Assembly (NCBI RefSeq): GCF_002850745.1
Contig: NZ_KZ559487.1
Location: 28,092 to 78,235, forward strand
Direction: 5' to 3'
Length of the DNA stretch: 50,144 nt
DNA from: Nonomuraea indica
GTDB lineage: Bacteria; Actinomycetota; Actinomycetes; Streptosporangiales; Streptosporangiaceae
Both the position numbers and the translations under genes were made by a program. Below the pieces are notes generated by a model, which saw only the letters and a program-made list of their open reading frames with translations, made no database searches and was not told the DNA's origin. How positions within the stretch are numbered: position 1 is the stretch's first letter; each line of letters begins with the position of its first letter. Positions 8,215 through 16,140 of the stretch are shown one piece after another.

Positions 8215-8223
8215 AGGCGACCT

Positions 8224-8433
8224 TCAGATCCTCTCCACGTCGTCCACCCGGAACAGGCCCCACCATCGTCCGCTGACATGGTCGTCGCGCACCGACCGGG
8301 CGTGGCGCTCCAGGCTCGGCTCCGACAGGGCGAAACGTACGTGAAGGGGCGCGTCGGCCTTGATCAGCACCACGGTGGCCAGCGTCAGCGCGAGCGGGCT
8401 GATCCTCCGCCGGCCGGGACCGGAACGTGACAT
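8224..8433 (-). CDS. Small predicted membrane protein
   Basis: The ORF encodes 69 residues: a basic N-terminus (SRSGPGRRR), a hydrophobic stretch (ISPLALTLATVVLI) and a polar C-terminal half ending GLFRVDDVERI. The shape and the GLFRV-like ending resemble small hypothetical proteins seen in actinomycetes, but I cannot name a family. The ribosome site before ATG 8433 is poor. Codon positions look coding-like (high GC in third positions), which is the main support. It lies just downstream of devR on the same strand. Confidence 0.45.
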   Translation of the reverse strand: MSRSGPGRRRISPLALTLATVVLIKADAPLHVRFALSEPSLERHARSVRDDHVSGRWWGLFRVDDVERI

Positions 8434-8528
8434 CCGCGCATGGGGTGATCTTGCCCGCTCTCACCCGCGAGCGCGTCCCCGATGCCGCATCCGTCAGCGC
8501 CATCTCTCGGGGCCGGAGGGGGCGTGGC

Positions 8529-9170
8529 TCATTCGCGCCGGTCGGCCCGCAGCCGGGCGGACAGTGCGGCGGCCTGGGTGCGGCGCTGCATGTTGAGCTT
8601 GGCCAGCAGGTTGGAGACGTAGTTCTTGACCGTCTTCTCGGCGAGGAACAGCCGCTCGCCGATCTGCCGGTTGGTCAGGCCGTCGCCGATCAGGTCGAGG
8701 ATCTGGCGCTCCTGTTCGGTCAGTGCGGCGAGCGGGTCCTTCTGGGCGGCATGGTCGCGCAGCCGCTGCAACATGGCGGCGGTGGTCTGGGGGTCGAGCA
8801 GCGACTGCCCGGAGGCGACGGTGCGGACCGCGCCGACCAGGTCGGAGCCGTGGATCTGCTTGAGCACGTAGCCGGACGCGCCGGCCATGACCGCGTCGAA
8901 CAGGGCGTCGTCGTCGGCGAAGGAGGTGAGCATGAGGCAGGCCAGCCCCGGCAGCCGCGAGCGGACCTCACGGCACACGTCGATGCCGTTGCCGTCGGGC
9001 AGGCGCACGTCGAGCACCGCCACGTCCGGCTTCAGGGCCGGGATGCGGGCGATCGCCGACTCGGCGGTTCCCGCTTCGCCGATGACCTCGATGTCGTCCT
9101 CGGACCCCAGCAGGGAGGCCACCCCGCGCCGCACGACTTCATGGTCGTCAAGCAGGAACACACGAATCAT
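8529..9170 (-). CDS. devR: DevR/DosR-family response regulator
   Basis: This 213-residue protein has an N-terminal receiver and a C-terminal LuxR-type helix-turn-helix. Acidic Asp8/Asp9, phospho-acceptor Asp54 in VLDVRLPDGNG and Lys104 in SGYVLK are all present. The recognition helix LAEKTVKNYVS places Lys179, Lys182 and Asn183 at the positions I recall for the DNA-contacting residues of M. tuberculosis DosR, and the chain matches DosR closely from end to end. I start at ATG 9170 with GAAGG before it. DosR-class proteins switch on dormancy genes under hypoxia, nitric oxide or CO. No cognate DosS/DosT-type haem kinase is in this window, so its partner lies elsewhere. A near-consensus DosR box lies 38-51 bases upstream, which suggests autoregulation. 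Confidence 0.93.
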   Translation of the reverse strand: MIRVFLLDDHEVVRRGVASLLGSEDDIEVIGEAGTAESAIARIPALKPDVAVLDVRLPDGNGIDVCREVRSRLPGLACLMLTSFADDDALFDAVMAGASGYVLKQIHGSDLVGAVRTVASGQSLLDPQTTAAMLQRLRDHAAQKDPLAALTEQERQILDLIGDGLTNRQIGERLFLAEKTVKNYVSNLLAKLNMQRRTQAAALSARLRADRRE

Positions 9171-9207
9171 GCCTTCGACGCTAGTCACCCGATCGAGGAT
9201 TCCAAAA

Positions 9208-9221
9208 GGGGCCAAAGTCCC
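9208..9221. promoter_or_regulatory. DosR-type box in the devR promoter
   Basis: GGGGCCAAAGTCCC fits GGGNC-N4-GNCCC exactly. With flanks (9205-9224) it matches about 15 of 20 positions of the mycobacterial DosR palindrome as I remember it. Read toward devR it is GGGACTTTGGCCCC, with TT before it. This is the best box in the window. Confidence 0.75.
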
Positions 9222-9249
9222 CAAGTCGCGCGGGGCGGCCCGCTCGTAC

Positions 9250-9263
9250 GGGGCGAAGGTCCT
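9250..9263. promoter_or_regulatory. Second DevR-like box in the devR/ABC intergenic region
   Basis: GGGGCGAAGGTCCT has one mismatch to GGGNC-N4-GNCCC. It lies 78-91 bases upstream of the divergent ABC transporter and about 29 bases from the first devR box. Confidence 0.4.
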
Positions 9264-9340
9264 GCCGCCCGACTCCCAACGTCCCTGTCCCTCCCCGGGG
9301 CCGGGCAGGACGCTGGAGGCCCCGGCGAGAGGAGCCCGAG

Positions 9341-10243
9341 ATGCCCGCGGTGGTCGTCACAGGACTGCGCAAGGAGTACGGGACGGTCAAGGCCGTCGAC
9401 GGAGTGAGTCTCACTGTCGAACGCGGCGAGGTCTTCGCGCTGCTCGGCCCGAACGGGGCGGGCAAGACCACGACGGTGGAGATCCTGGAAGGCCACAGGC
9501 GCCGCGACGGGGGAGAGGTGTCGGTGCTCGGCTTCGACCCCGCTACCGGCGGCCGGGCCTACCGTGAGCGCATCGGGATCGTGCTGCAGGAGGCCGGGTT
9601 CGAGGAGGAGTTCTCCGTCGCCGAGCTGGTCCGCCTCTACGCCGGTTTCTATCCCCGGCCGCGTGACCCGGAGGAGGTCATCGAGCAGGTCGGGCTGAAG
9701 GACAAGCGTGACGCCCGGGTGCGGACGTTGTCCGGGGGGCAGCGCCGCCGCCTGGACCTGGCGCTCGGCCTGGTCGGCGCGCCGGAGCTGCTGTTCCTGG
9801 ACGAGCCCACCACCGGCTTCGACCCCTCTGCCCGGCACCACGCCTGGGAGCTGATCGACGCTCTGCGCTCGTCCGGCACCACGATCCTGCTCACCACCCA
9901 CTACATGGACGAGGCCCAGCACCTGGCCGACCGGGTGGCGGTGTTGCGCGCGGGCCGCCTGGTCGCGGTCGGCGCGCCGGACACCCTCATCGCGGCCGAG
10001 CGCACCAGCGTGCTGTCCTTCCGGCTGCCCGAGGGGACGATCCTCGCCGATCTGCCGTCGCTGACCGGTCACGTCGAGGCGCATGGCGCGGCGGTGTCGG
10101 TCCAGACCGACCAGCCCGCCCGCGACATGCACGCCCTCACCGGCTGGGCGCTGGAGCGCGGCACCGAGCTGACGTCGCTGACGCTGGCCCGGCCGTCGCT
10201 GGAGGACGTCTATCTCGACCTGGTGAACGAGGTGACATCATGA
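9341..10243 (+). CDS. ABC transporter ATP-binding protein (DrrA-like)
   Basis: A 300-residue stand-alone ATPase. Walker A is GPNGAGKTTT near residue 40, the signature motif LSGGQRRRLDLA near 130 and Walker B LLFLDEPTTGFDP near 150; the switch histidine is in LLTTHYMDEA. The C-terminal 80 residues form the extra domain typical of the daunorubicin-resistance (DrrA) and polyketide-exporter subfamily. ATG 9341 follows GAGAGGAG. The stop overlaps the next gene in ATGA, so it pairs with the fused permease to form an efflux pump at the membrane. Substrate unknown; it is divergent from devR. Confidence 0.92.
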   Translation: MPAVVVTGLRKEYGTVKAVDGVSLTVERGEVFALLGPNGAGKTTTVEILEGHRRRDGGEVSVLGFDPATGGRAYRERIGIVLQEAGFEEEFSVAELVRLYAGFYPRPRDPEEVIEQVGLKDKRDARVRTLSGGQRRRLDLALGLVGAPELLFLDEPTTGFDPSARHHAWELIDALRSSGTTILLTTHYMDEAQHLADRVAVLRAGRLVAVGAPDTLIAAERTSVLSFRLPEGTILADLPSLTGHVEAHGAAVSVQTDQPARDMHALTGWALERGTELTSLTLARPSLEDVYLDLVNEVTS

Positions 10244-11880
10244 TCGGCGGGCTGGTCCGGCACGAGACCCGGTCCTTCTTCCGCAGCCCGGTCGCGGCCG
10301 GCTTCACCGTGGCGATGCCGCTGCTGATGGCGGTGATCGTGGGTGCCGCGGTGGGCAACCAGGTCGTCGACCCCCGGACGGGCGTGCGGGTGATGCAGTT
10401 CGTCATCCCGGTCATGGCCGTGTTCGGCGTGGCGCAGGGGTGCTTCGGCGCCCTGGCCATTCACCTGGCGGACCTTCGCCACCGAGGCTGGCTGAAGCGG
10501 CTGCGCGGCACGCCGGTGCCCGCGTGGGTGGTGCTCGCCGGGCTGGTGGGCGCCTCGCTCGTGATCGCGGCGGTGACGGTCACCGTGCTGCTGGCGGTGG
10601 GCGTGGTCTTCTACGACCTGCAGATGGTGTGGCGGACGCTGCCCGCGCTGCTGGTCACCCTGCTGCTGGGGGCGTTCTGCTTCACCGCGCTCGGCTTCGC
10701 CGTGGTCGCGCTGGTGCGCAGCGCGGCGGCGGTGCAGCTGATCGGCACGGGGCTGCTGCTGGCGCTGGCGTTCGTCTCGGACATCATCCTGGTCGGCGCC
10801 CGGCTGCCGGCGTGGCTCGACACGGTGGGCTGGGTGTTCCCGCTGCGGCATCTCGGGAACGCCGTCCGCGACGACCTCAACCCGTTCCTGACGGGCTCCG
10901 GCTTCTACGGCGATCACCTGGCGGTGCTCGCGGCCTGGGGGATCGGCGGGGCCGCGGTGGCCGTGTGGCGCTTCCGCTGGGAACGGCCACCCGCCCGTAC
11001 GACGAGCGTCCGGACGCCGGGAGCCCGGAGGACGAGCGCCCGGACGGTGGGAGCTCAGAGGACGGAAGTCCGGACGGCGGGAGGCCGGCCGGCCGGCCGG
11101 GTGGCGCGCGCACGACTCGCGCGGCGGGAGGGCCGGCCGGCGGCGTGGCGCCTTCTCGCCGGCCAGGCACGGCACGCGCTGATCCGGCTGCGCCGTGACC
11201 TGTCCACGGCGTTCTTCACGGTGATCCTGCCGGCGCTGCTCCTGGCGCTCATCTCGCTGATCTTCGGCGACGCGCGGGTCTCGGGCATCCGGCTCCCGGT
11301 GTTCATGCTCGCCGCGATGATCACCTACACGGTGGGCGTCGCGTCGTACGTCAACATCGCCGAAGCCGTCGCCGGGGACCGCGAGCGCGGCGTGCTCAAG
11401 CGGCTGGCCGGCACGCCGCTCCCTCGCTGGGCCTACCACGCGGGCCACCTCACCACCGCGCTCCTGGTCACCGTGGCCACCGCGATCGTGCTGGCGCTGG
11501 TGGCCGCGCTCGGGTACGACGTCGTGCTCGCACCGGCCATGATCCCCGGGATGCTCGCCGCGATCGTGCTCGGAGGCGCGTGCTTCGCCGTCCTCGGCGC
11601 TCTCGTGGTGGCGTTCGTGACCAAGCAGCAGACCGCGAACGCGGTCACCCTGGGCACCTTCCTGCCGCTGGCCTTCGTCTCCGACGTGTTCGTCATCGGC
11701 GGGGAACTGCCCGGGGTGCTGCGGGCGATCGGCGACGCCTTCCCGCTCAAGCACGTCTCCCACACGCTTCTCGCCGTACTGGATCCGGCGGGCCGCCCGT
11801 GGCCGTGGACGGATCTCGCCGTGGTGGCGGCCTGGACGCTGGGCGGCGGCGTGCTCCTCGCGCTCAGGCGAGGACGCTAG
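10240..11880 (+). CDS. ABC-2 type permease, two fused permease halves
   Basis: The 546-residue protein contains two ABC-2 permease units, roughly residues 1-245 and 300-546, each with about six hydrophobic segments. They look like an internal duplication: both carry a GVLKRLAGTPLP/GWLKRLRGTPVP loop and both end in an LAFVSDI/LAFVSDV helix followed by FPLRHLGN/FPLKHVSH. Most DrrB-type permeases are single units that dimerise, so the fusion should act as a ready-made dimer with the upstream ATPase. The linker is Arg/Thr-rich and is encoded by three tandem 30-bp repeats. The start ATG overlaps the ATPase stop. Confidence 0.9.
   Translation: MIGGLVRHETRSFFRSPVAAGFTVAMPLLMAVIVGAAVGNQVVDPRTGVRVMQFVIPVMAVFGVAQGCFGALAIHLADLRHRGWLKRLRGTPVPAWVVLAGLVGASLVIAAVTVTVLLAVGVVFYDLQMVWRTLPALLVTLLLGAFCFTALGFAVVALVRSAAAVQLIGTGLLLALAFVSDIILVGARLPAWLDTVGWVFPLRHLGNAVRDDLNPFLTGSGFYGDHLAVLAAWGIGGAAVAVWRFRWERPPARTTSVRTPGARRTSARTVGAQRTEVRTAGGRPAGRVARARLARREGRPAAWRLLAGQARHALIRLRRDLSTAFFTVILPALLLALISLIFGDARVSGIRLPVFMLAAMITYTVGVASYVNIAEAVAGDRERGVLKRLAGTPLPRWAYHAGHLTTALLVTVATAIVLALVAALGYDVVLAPAMIPGMLAAIVLGGACFAVLGALVVAFVTKQQTANAVTLGTFLPLAFVSDVFVIGGELPGVLRAIGDAFPLKHVSHTLLAVLDPAGRPWPWTDLAVVAAWTLGGGVLLALRRGR
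11001..11090 (+). repeat. Three tandem 30-bp repeats encoding the permease linker
   Basis: Units 11001-11030, 11031-11060 and 11061-11090 share the pattern GACGRRNGYCCGGACGGYGGGAG and keep the reading frame, giving repeats of about ten residues such as VRTPGARRTS. Unit 3 is the most diverged. The stretch joins the two permease halves, a site tolerant of length change. Confidence 0.8.
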
Positions 11881-11885
11881 ACCGG

Positions 11886-11920
11886 CCTGCCGCCCCGACA
11901 CGTGGTGTCCGGGCGGCAGG
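11886..11920. terminator. Bidirectional terminator between ABC permease and CBS-BON gene
   Basis: CCTGCCGCCC (11886-11895) pairs perfectly with GGGCGGCAGG (11911-11920). Inside, after one C-C mismatch, GACAC pairs with GTGTC around a 3-base loop. It lies 6 bases after the permease stop and serves the convergent gene too. Confidence 0.75.
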
Positions 11921-11981
11921 CGGTGTCACGGTGGTGGCGGCCCGGTCGGCGCCGCCGTCCACTGCGCTCCGGCGCGGGGAC

Positions 11982-12695
11982 TCAGGGACGGTCCCATGTG
12001 AAGGGCAGCTCCATGATGTCGTCCTCCCGCCAGGCGAAGGCCCCCTGCACGTCGACGACTCCGTCGAGCTGCCGGGCCGCGTGGACGGCGGCGGTCGCCT
12101 CGCTGCGCCGATCCGGGTATCCGGACAGCGTCACGATGCCGTCGCGGACCTCGACGAGGATCCCGCCGCGGTCGTTCCACCTGGCGTGCGGCGGGATCCC
12201 CTCGACGACGCGGCGCCTGATCTCGTCGTCGTCGCGCAGGTACATCCTGAGCAGGTCCCGCCGGCTGACGATGCCCTGCAGCCGGCCCTCGGCGTCGACG
12301 ACGACCAGCCGTTTGACGCCGCCCTCGTCCATGACGCGGGCGGCACTGACGGTGGAGGCCGACGCGGAGATCGTCACCGCGGGCGTCGTCATCAGGTCCG
12401 CCGCGGTGTGCCCCGCCGCCTTCCGGCCGTCCGCCGCGCCCTGGCCGGTGACACGCCGGCGCAGCCGGGCACGCAGCGGCGGGTGGTAGCTCTCACCGCA
12501 GTACTGCTCCCGGAACTCCTCCTTGCGCATCAGGTCTCCCTCGGAGACGACGCCGACGACCCGGCCGTCCTCATCCACCACGGGCACGGCGCTGATCGCG
12601 TTCCTCACCAGCACCTCGGCGACGTCCTTGAACGGGGTGTCCGCCTTGACCGACGTCACCTGCGCCGTCATGACCTCTCGCACCGTGATCCGCAT
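11982..12695 (-). CDS. CBS-domain pair with C-terminal BON domain (copy 1)
   Basis: A 237-residue cytoplasmic protein. The two CBS motifs read AISAVPVVDEDGRVVGVVSEGDLMRKE and GVKRLVVVDAEGRLQGIVSRRDLL; between them is a charged linker (EEFREQYC to RKAAGH). The last 70 residues (VEVRDGIVTLSGYPDRRSE, then VDGVVDV-type ending) are a BON domain. CBS pairs bind adenine nucleotides; BON domains bind phospholipid or other partners. Similar CBS proteins belong to the DosR regulon in mycobacteria (Rv2626c has CBS domains only). The start has AGGAGGAGG. A close paralogue lies at 48026-48706. Two DevR-like sites lie in the promoter. Confidence 0.92.
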   Translation of the reverse strand: MRITVREVMTAQVTSVKADTPFKDVAEVLVRNAISAVPVVDEDGRVVGVVSEGDLMRKEEFREQYCGESYHPPLRARLRRRVTGQGAADGRKAAGHTAADLMTTPAVTISASASTVSAARVMDEGGVKRLVVVDAEGRLQGIVSRRDLLRMYLRDDDEIRRRVVEGIPPHARWNDRGGILVEVRDGIVTLSGYPDRRSEATAAVHAARQLDGVVDVQGAFAWREDDIMELPFTWDRP

Positions 12696-12753
12696 CGTGT
12701 CCTCCTCCTTGGGCTCTGTCCTCCATCACATCGCCGTTCCGGGTGGATGCGTA

Positions 12754-12767
12754 GGGACGGAAGCCCT
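12754..12767. promoter_or_regulatory. DevR-like box upstream of CBS-BON copy 1
   Basis: GGGACGGAAGCCCT has one mismatch to GGGNC-N4-GNCCC, 59-72 bases before the ATG at 12695. Confidence 0.45.
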
Positions 12768-12786
12768 CGGGCCCCTGGACCTTCGG

Positions 12787-12800
12787 GTGCGGAAAGTCCC
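12787..12800. promoter_or_regulatory. Partial DosR-type box upstream of CBS-BON copy 1
   Basis: GTGCGGAAAGTCCC has one perfect half (GAAAGTCCC) and one poor half. On the minus strand it begins GGGACTTTC, the best-conserved half of the mycobacterial motif. It lies about 92-105 bases before the gene. Confidence 0.45.
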
Positions 12801-12861
12801 GGAAACCCGTCCCGCCCCGAGGTCCGCCTGCCGATCCCGAAGGCGGCCGGGTGCTAGGTGG

Positions 12862-13680
12862 TCAGGAAGGCGTCGGCTGACTCGGCGAGGGTGGCGTGCC
12901 CGCCGTGCCCGCCGTGTCCGCTGTGTCCGTCAGGAAGGCCAGTGCGTCGGAGGCGAAGCGCTTGTCGGTGAACGTGCCGCTGTGGCTGCGGCCCGGGTAG
13001 ACGACGAGCCGGGCGTCGGGGATGCCCTCGACCGTGCACCGGGCCAGTTCCAGGGGATAGACGAGGTCCCTGTCGCCCTGGATCAGCAGCGTGGCCGCCT
13101 TGATGTCGTGCAGCCGGCCGCGCAGGTCGAAGCCGTCTTCGGCGTTGAGGACGGTGACGGCGTCGCTGTGGTCCTGGTGGCCGCTGTCCGACAGCCACAG
13201 CAGGCCTCGGAGCAGTTTCCGGCCGATCGCCGATTCGGTGACGATCTCGGCCAGCGCGGGGCTGGGCCGCCTGCCCTGGCGTGCGCGTTCGATGTAGGCG
13301 CGCTGGGCCCGCTTGCCGGCCGGGCCGAGAGTGCAGGCCGTACCCGCCAGGACCAGGCGGTCGACCAGGCCGGGATGGTCGGCGGCGAGTTGCAGGGCGA
13401 TGGAGCCGCCGGTGGAGATGGCCAGCATGTTCACCGGGCCGTCGAAGGCGGTTCTGATCGCCTGCGCGTAGACGGCGGCGAGGTCGGCCATCGTCGTGGC
13501 CGGCGGCAGCCCGGGTGGCCGGTTGACGACGTAGACGGTGAAGTGCTCGGTGAACGGCCGCACCATCCGCATCGTGGACCAGCGCGCCAACCCCGTCGGG
13601 TTGGCCGCCTGGGGGGTGTAGAGCAGGACGACCAGGGGCGCTCCCGCGCCGGCCGAAAGGTACGGCAGGCCGTTCATCAT
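12862..13680 (-). CDS. Alpha/beta-hydrolase fold protein
   Basis: The 272-residue protein has the catalytic order of an alpha/beta hydrolase: nucleophile Ser in LAISTGGS (near residue 106), Asp in IQGDRDLVYP (near 205) and His in PGRSHSGTF (near 233). The nucleophile elbow is S-x-G rather than the usual G-x-S-x-G, as in several ester hydrolases. Start ATG 13680 (or 13677) follows GAAGGGA. The C-terminal tail (DTADTAGTAGT then PPSPSQPTPS) is low complexity and encoded by 9-bp repeats around 12897-12930, probably slippage-prone. Substrate unknown. Upstream lies a 27-bp inverted repeat with no regulator next to it. Confidence 0.85.
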   Translation of the reverse strand: MMNGLPYLSAGAGAPLVVLLYTPQAANPTGLARWSTMRMVRPFTEHFTVYVVNRPPGLPPATTMADLAAVYAQAIRTAFDGPVNMLAISTGGSIALQLAADHPGLVDRLVLAGTACTLGPAGKRAQRAYIERARQGRRPSPALAEIVTESAIGRKLLRGLLWLSDSGHQDHSDAVTVLNAEDGFDLRGRLHDIKAATLLIQGDRDLVYPLELARCTVEGIPDARLVVYPGRSHSGTFTDKRFASDALAFLTDTADTAGTAGTPPSPSQPTPS

Positions 13681-13809
13681 GGGGTGATCCCTTCTGTGAC
13701 CGCGTCGATCTGACGGTTCATCACGGCCGGACAGATCTCGGGTGCCCAGGTGCTCGGCGTGCAGCGGGGTCACCAGGACCCGAGACCGCCGTACAGCATT
13801 GTGGCTCTA

Positions 13810-13836
13810 TGTGAACAGATTGGTTTTTCGTTCACA
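13810..13836. promoter_or_regulatory. Inverted repeat TGTGAAC-N13-GTTCACA, probable operator
   Basis: Perfect 7-bp arms with half-site centres 20 bases apart (two helical turns) in an AT-rich patch that stands out locally. It lies 130-156 bases upstream of the hydrolase and behind the gene ending at 13918. No regulator gene is adjacent. The rest of 13681-13917 shows nothing else clear. Confidence 0.55.
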
Positions 13837-13917
13837 GCATAGCTGCCGCCGGCCGGGCGATCTCATCCGCCCCCGGCCGGATGGATCCGGCGCGGGGCAG
13901 TTGCCGTCACATACGGC

Positions 13918-14502
13918 TCAGAGCCGGTCCATCGCGTCGTCCAGCTCGACGAAGAACTTGTCGACGGCGCTCGTGTCCAGACCTGGGGACGTGATCGAGA
14001 AGCTGGGGAAGATCTTGATCCCGTTCGAGGAGGCCCCCGCACGGACCATGGGGCCCCGACCCTCCAGGCCCGCGATGATCCGGTTGATCAGGGCGTCGAC
14101 CTGCCGCGCACTGTAGCCCTGGGGCACCACAGGAACGTGGGTGCCGCGGATCTTCCGTACGAGCCTCGCCTGGGGGGTGCGAGCCGCGCCTCTGATCCGG
14201 CGCCATTCGCGCAGGCGCGTCATCGGGGCGTCCAGGCTGTCGCGCACCAGGCCGCCCGCCAGCAGGAGGACGCCGCCCCCGATGAGGGTCCCGCCGACCA
14301 GCAGCGTTCCGGACGCCGCGGCCGCGGAACTGCTCTTGGACTCCTCGTAGCTTCTCGGCCCCGACTTCCTGCTCGAGCAGTAGTCGCCCGGGCTCATCCG
14401 CTCGAAGCCGCACCGGGGTTGTTCCGCGTCCTTGGCCACCACCAGCCACACCAGCATGACAACTGCCCCGATGGCCAGCATCCAGGCGCCCGCCTTGGTC
14501 AT
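13918..14502 (-). CDS. Membrane protein of unknown function with a CxxxxxxPGDYC motif
   Basis: From ATG 14502 (GAAGGGGGTGG before it) the protein has 194 residues: a first membrane segment (residues 5-22), a short extracytoplasmic loop with the paired cysteines of CGFERMSPGDYC, a second membrane segment (about residues 63-84) and a basic cytoplasmic C-terminus. The two cysteines are spaced for a disulfide. I have seen this C...M(S/Q)PGD.C loop in uncharacterised actinomycete membrane proteins but know no function. The neighbour on the same strand is a serine hydrolase 82 bases upstream; no clear operon. Confidence 0.75.
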   Translation of the reverse strand: MTKAGAWMLAIGAVVMLVWLVVAKDAEQPRCGFERMSPGDYCSSRKSGPRSYEESKSSSAAAASGTLLVGGTLIGGGVLLLAGGLVRDSLDAPMTRLREWRRIRGAARTPQARLVRKIRGTHVPVVPQGYSARQVDALINRIIAGLEGRGPMVRAGASSNGIKIFPSFSITSPGLDTSAVDKFFVELDDAMDRL

Positions 14503-14584
14503 GTCCACCCCCTTCGGGTGGGCAAGATCGTATAGGCGCGGCACCCGGTCGGCCAGCCACACCGGCCGACCGGATCTCCATCGA

Positions 14585-15814
14585 CTAGCCGGGCAGCTGC
14601 GATCGTTCGCCCAGCACCTTGCGGTAGAGCGCGTCCCGCAGGGCGAGCTCGCGCCTGTCGGTGATGCCGAATCCGAGACGGTTGGGCGCGTAGCAGTATC
14701 CGATGCCGGTGTCGGGATCGGCGAGGCCGAACGAGCCGCCGTTGCCGGGGGTGCCGAACGCGTCGTCGGCCGCGCTGCCGAAAGGCCAGCTGCTGGTGGG
14801 TTTCAGGTAGCCCAGCGAGTACACCGCCGGCGCCCGGAGGACGAGGTCGACCAGGCCGCCGCTGGGCGGCTGGGCCGGCCGCACCAGAGCGTCGAGGGTG
14901 TGCGGGGCCAGGCCGAGCTTGCCGGTCACGGCGGCGCCGTAGGCGGCCGCCACGGCACGTGCCTCGCCGATGCCGTTTCCCGCGGGCAGTTCGACGCTCA
15001 GCACGTCGAGGCGGTTGTAGTTGACGTCGGTCAGCAGTTCCTGCGGGTTGGCGAACGCCCGCAGCGTGAGGCTGCCCGGCGTCATCATGCCGCGCAGCAG
15101 GCCGCGCGGAACGTCGCCGAGGTGAAGCAGCGACTCGTACTTGCTGCGGCCGTGGATCGTCGCCCGGCGTTCCAGGTCGAACCCGGCCGGCAGACCGATG
15201 TAGAAGTCGATGTCCAGCGGCGCGGCGATCTCCTCGGCGAAGAACCGCCCCAGCGACCGCCTGGCCGGGTCCACCCGGCGGAGGAGCTCGCCCTCGTACC
15301 AGCCCAGCGAGATGCCGTGATAGCCCTGCCGGGTGCCCGCGGGCCACAGCGGCCGTTGCAGGGCGATGGCCGCGGCCACCAGGTCGAGGTCGCCGAGGTC
15401 GGCGATGGTCAGCGGGATGTCGATCACCGGCAGGCCGGCCTGGTGGGACAGCAGCTGCCGGACGGTGATGCCGCCCTTGCCCCGCCAGGCGAACTCGGGC
15501 CAGTACGCCGCGACCCGCTCGTCGTAGTCCAGCAGGCCACGCGAGTGCGCCAGAGCGAGCGCCAGCGAGGAGACGCCCTTGGTGGTGGAGAACATCGTCA
15601 CCACCGTGTCCTCGCGCCACGGCGCACGGGTGACGCCGTCGCGGTAGCCGCCCCACAGATCGACGACCTTCCGGCCGTCGCGATAGACGGCGCACGCCGC
15701 CCCGACCTCGCCGCGCTCGGCGAAGTTGCGCCGGAAAGCGTCGGCGACCGGCCCGTACCCCTCGTCCACCTCGCCGCGCAGGAGTGCGGAGGGGACATCC
15801 ACTTTGAGTGCCAT
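14585..15814 (-). CDS. Serine hydrolase of the beta-lactamase/class C esterase family
   Basis: The 409-residue protein lacks a signal peptide, so it is a cytoplasmic esterase-type member and not a secreted beta-lactamase. The SxxK motif is Ser76-Thr-Thr-Lys79 in FSTTKG. Tyr in QGYHGIS, followed by LGWYEGELLRR, is the usual second motif of this esterase group. SNAADDAFGTPGNGGSFG-like residues near the C-terminus carry the glycine-rich third motif (GGSFG). ATG 15814 follows GAGAGGAG. An exact GGGNC-N4-GNCCC palindrome lies 52-65 bases upstream, suggesting it belongs to the DevR-like set. Confidence 0.88.
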   Translation of the reverse strand: MALKVDVPSALLRGEVDEGYGPVADAFRRNFAERGEVGAACAVYRDGRKVVDLWGGYRDGVTRAPWREDTVVTMFSTTKGVSSLALALAHSRGLLDYDERVAAYWPEFAWRGKGGITVRQLLSHQAGLPVIDIPLTIADLGDLDLVAAAIALQRPLWPAGTRQGYHGISLGWYEGELLRRVDPARRSLGRFFAEEIAAPLDIDFYIGLPAGFDLERRATIHGRSKYESLLHLGDVPRGLLRGMMTPGSLTLRAFANPQELLTDVNYNRLDVLSVELPAGNGIGEARAVAAAYGAAVTGKLGLAPHTLDALVRPAQPPSGGLVDLVLRAPAVYSLGYLKPTSSWPFGSAADDAFGTPGNGGSFGLADPDTGIGYCYAPNRLGFGITDRRELALRDALYRKVLGERSQLPG

Positions 15815-15865
15815 GACGCTCCTCTCGTCATTCCCTGGCTACCGGTCTGCGCGGCTTCCCTGAAA

Positions 15866-15879
15866 GGGCCGAAAGGCCC
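15866..15879. promoter_or_regulatory. Exact DevR-like palindrome upstream of the serine hydrolase
   Basis: GGGCCGAAAGGCCC fits GGGNC-N4-GNCCC without mismatch and is preceded by AAA. Read toward the gene it is GGGCCTTTCGGCCC. As a hairpin-capable sequence it could also act in RNA. Confidence 0.6.
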
Positions 15880-15949
15880 CGCCTCGTGCTCGAAGCAGCC
15901 CCTCTCCTCCAGGACCGCATGAAGACGACAGCGAGGCGGGCCCGGTCGG

Positions 15950-16140
15950 TCAGGGGCGAACGTAGCGCCGGAACACGATTCCCGAGGCGAGGGAGTGGTG
16001 CTCGACCAGGCGCAGCCGCAGCGGCGCTCTCACGGGCGGGTACGGCTTGCCGTCTCGACGATCACGGGGAACGCGTACACCCAGAACACGTCGATCAGGT
16101 CCAGCGGCGAGACGGCCGGCTCGAGGCCGCCGACGGTCTG
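15950..16140 (-). pseudogene. C-terminal remnant of a dihydrofolate-reductase-family (RibD-like) gene
   Basis: Read on the minus strand from 16140, one frame gives SPLDLIDVFWVYAFPVIV; then a one-base shift near 16050 gives DGKPYPPVRAPLRLRLVEHH and on to SGIVFRRYVRP with a stop at 15950-15952. Joined, this is the ending of a YyaP/YwjB-like DHFR-family protein (the ID.fW...FPVIVG.GKP pattern and the final SGIV...RY strand). The N-terminal two thirds, including the NADPH site, are missing. The upstream gene runs into it out of frame. Confidence 0.7.

Noticed and set aside
11001..11090. Short tandem repeats considered as a CRISPR array
   Set aside because: Units are contiguous without spacers, keep the reading frame of the permease and vary like a coding minisatellite.
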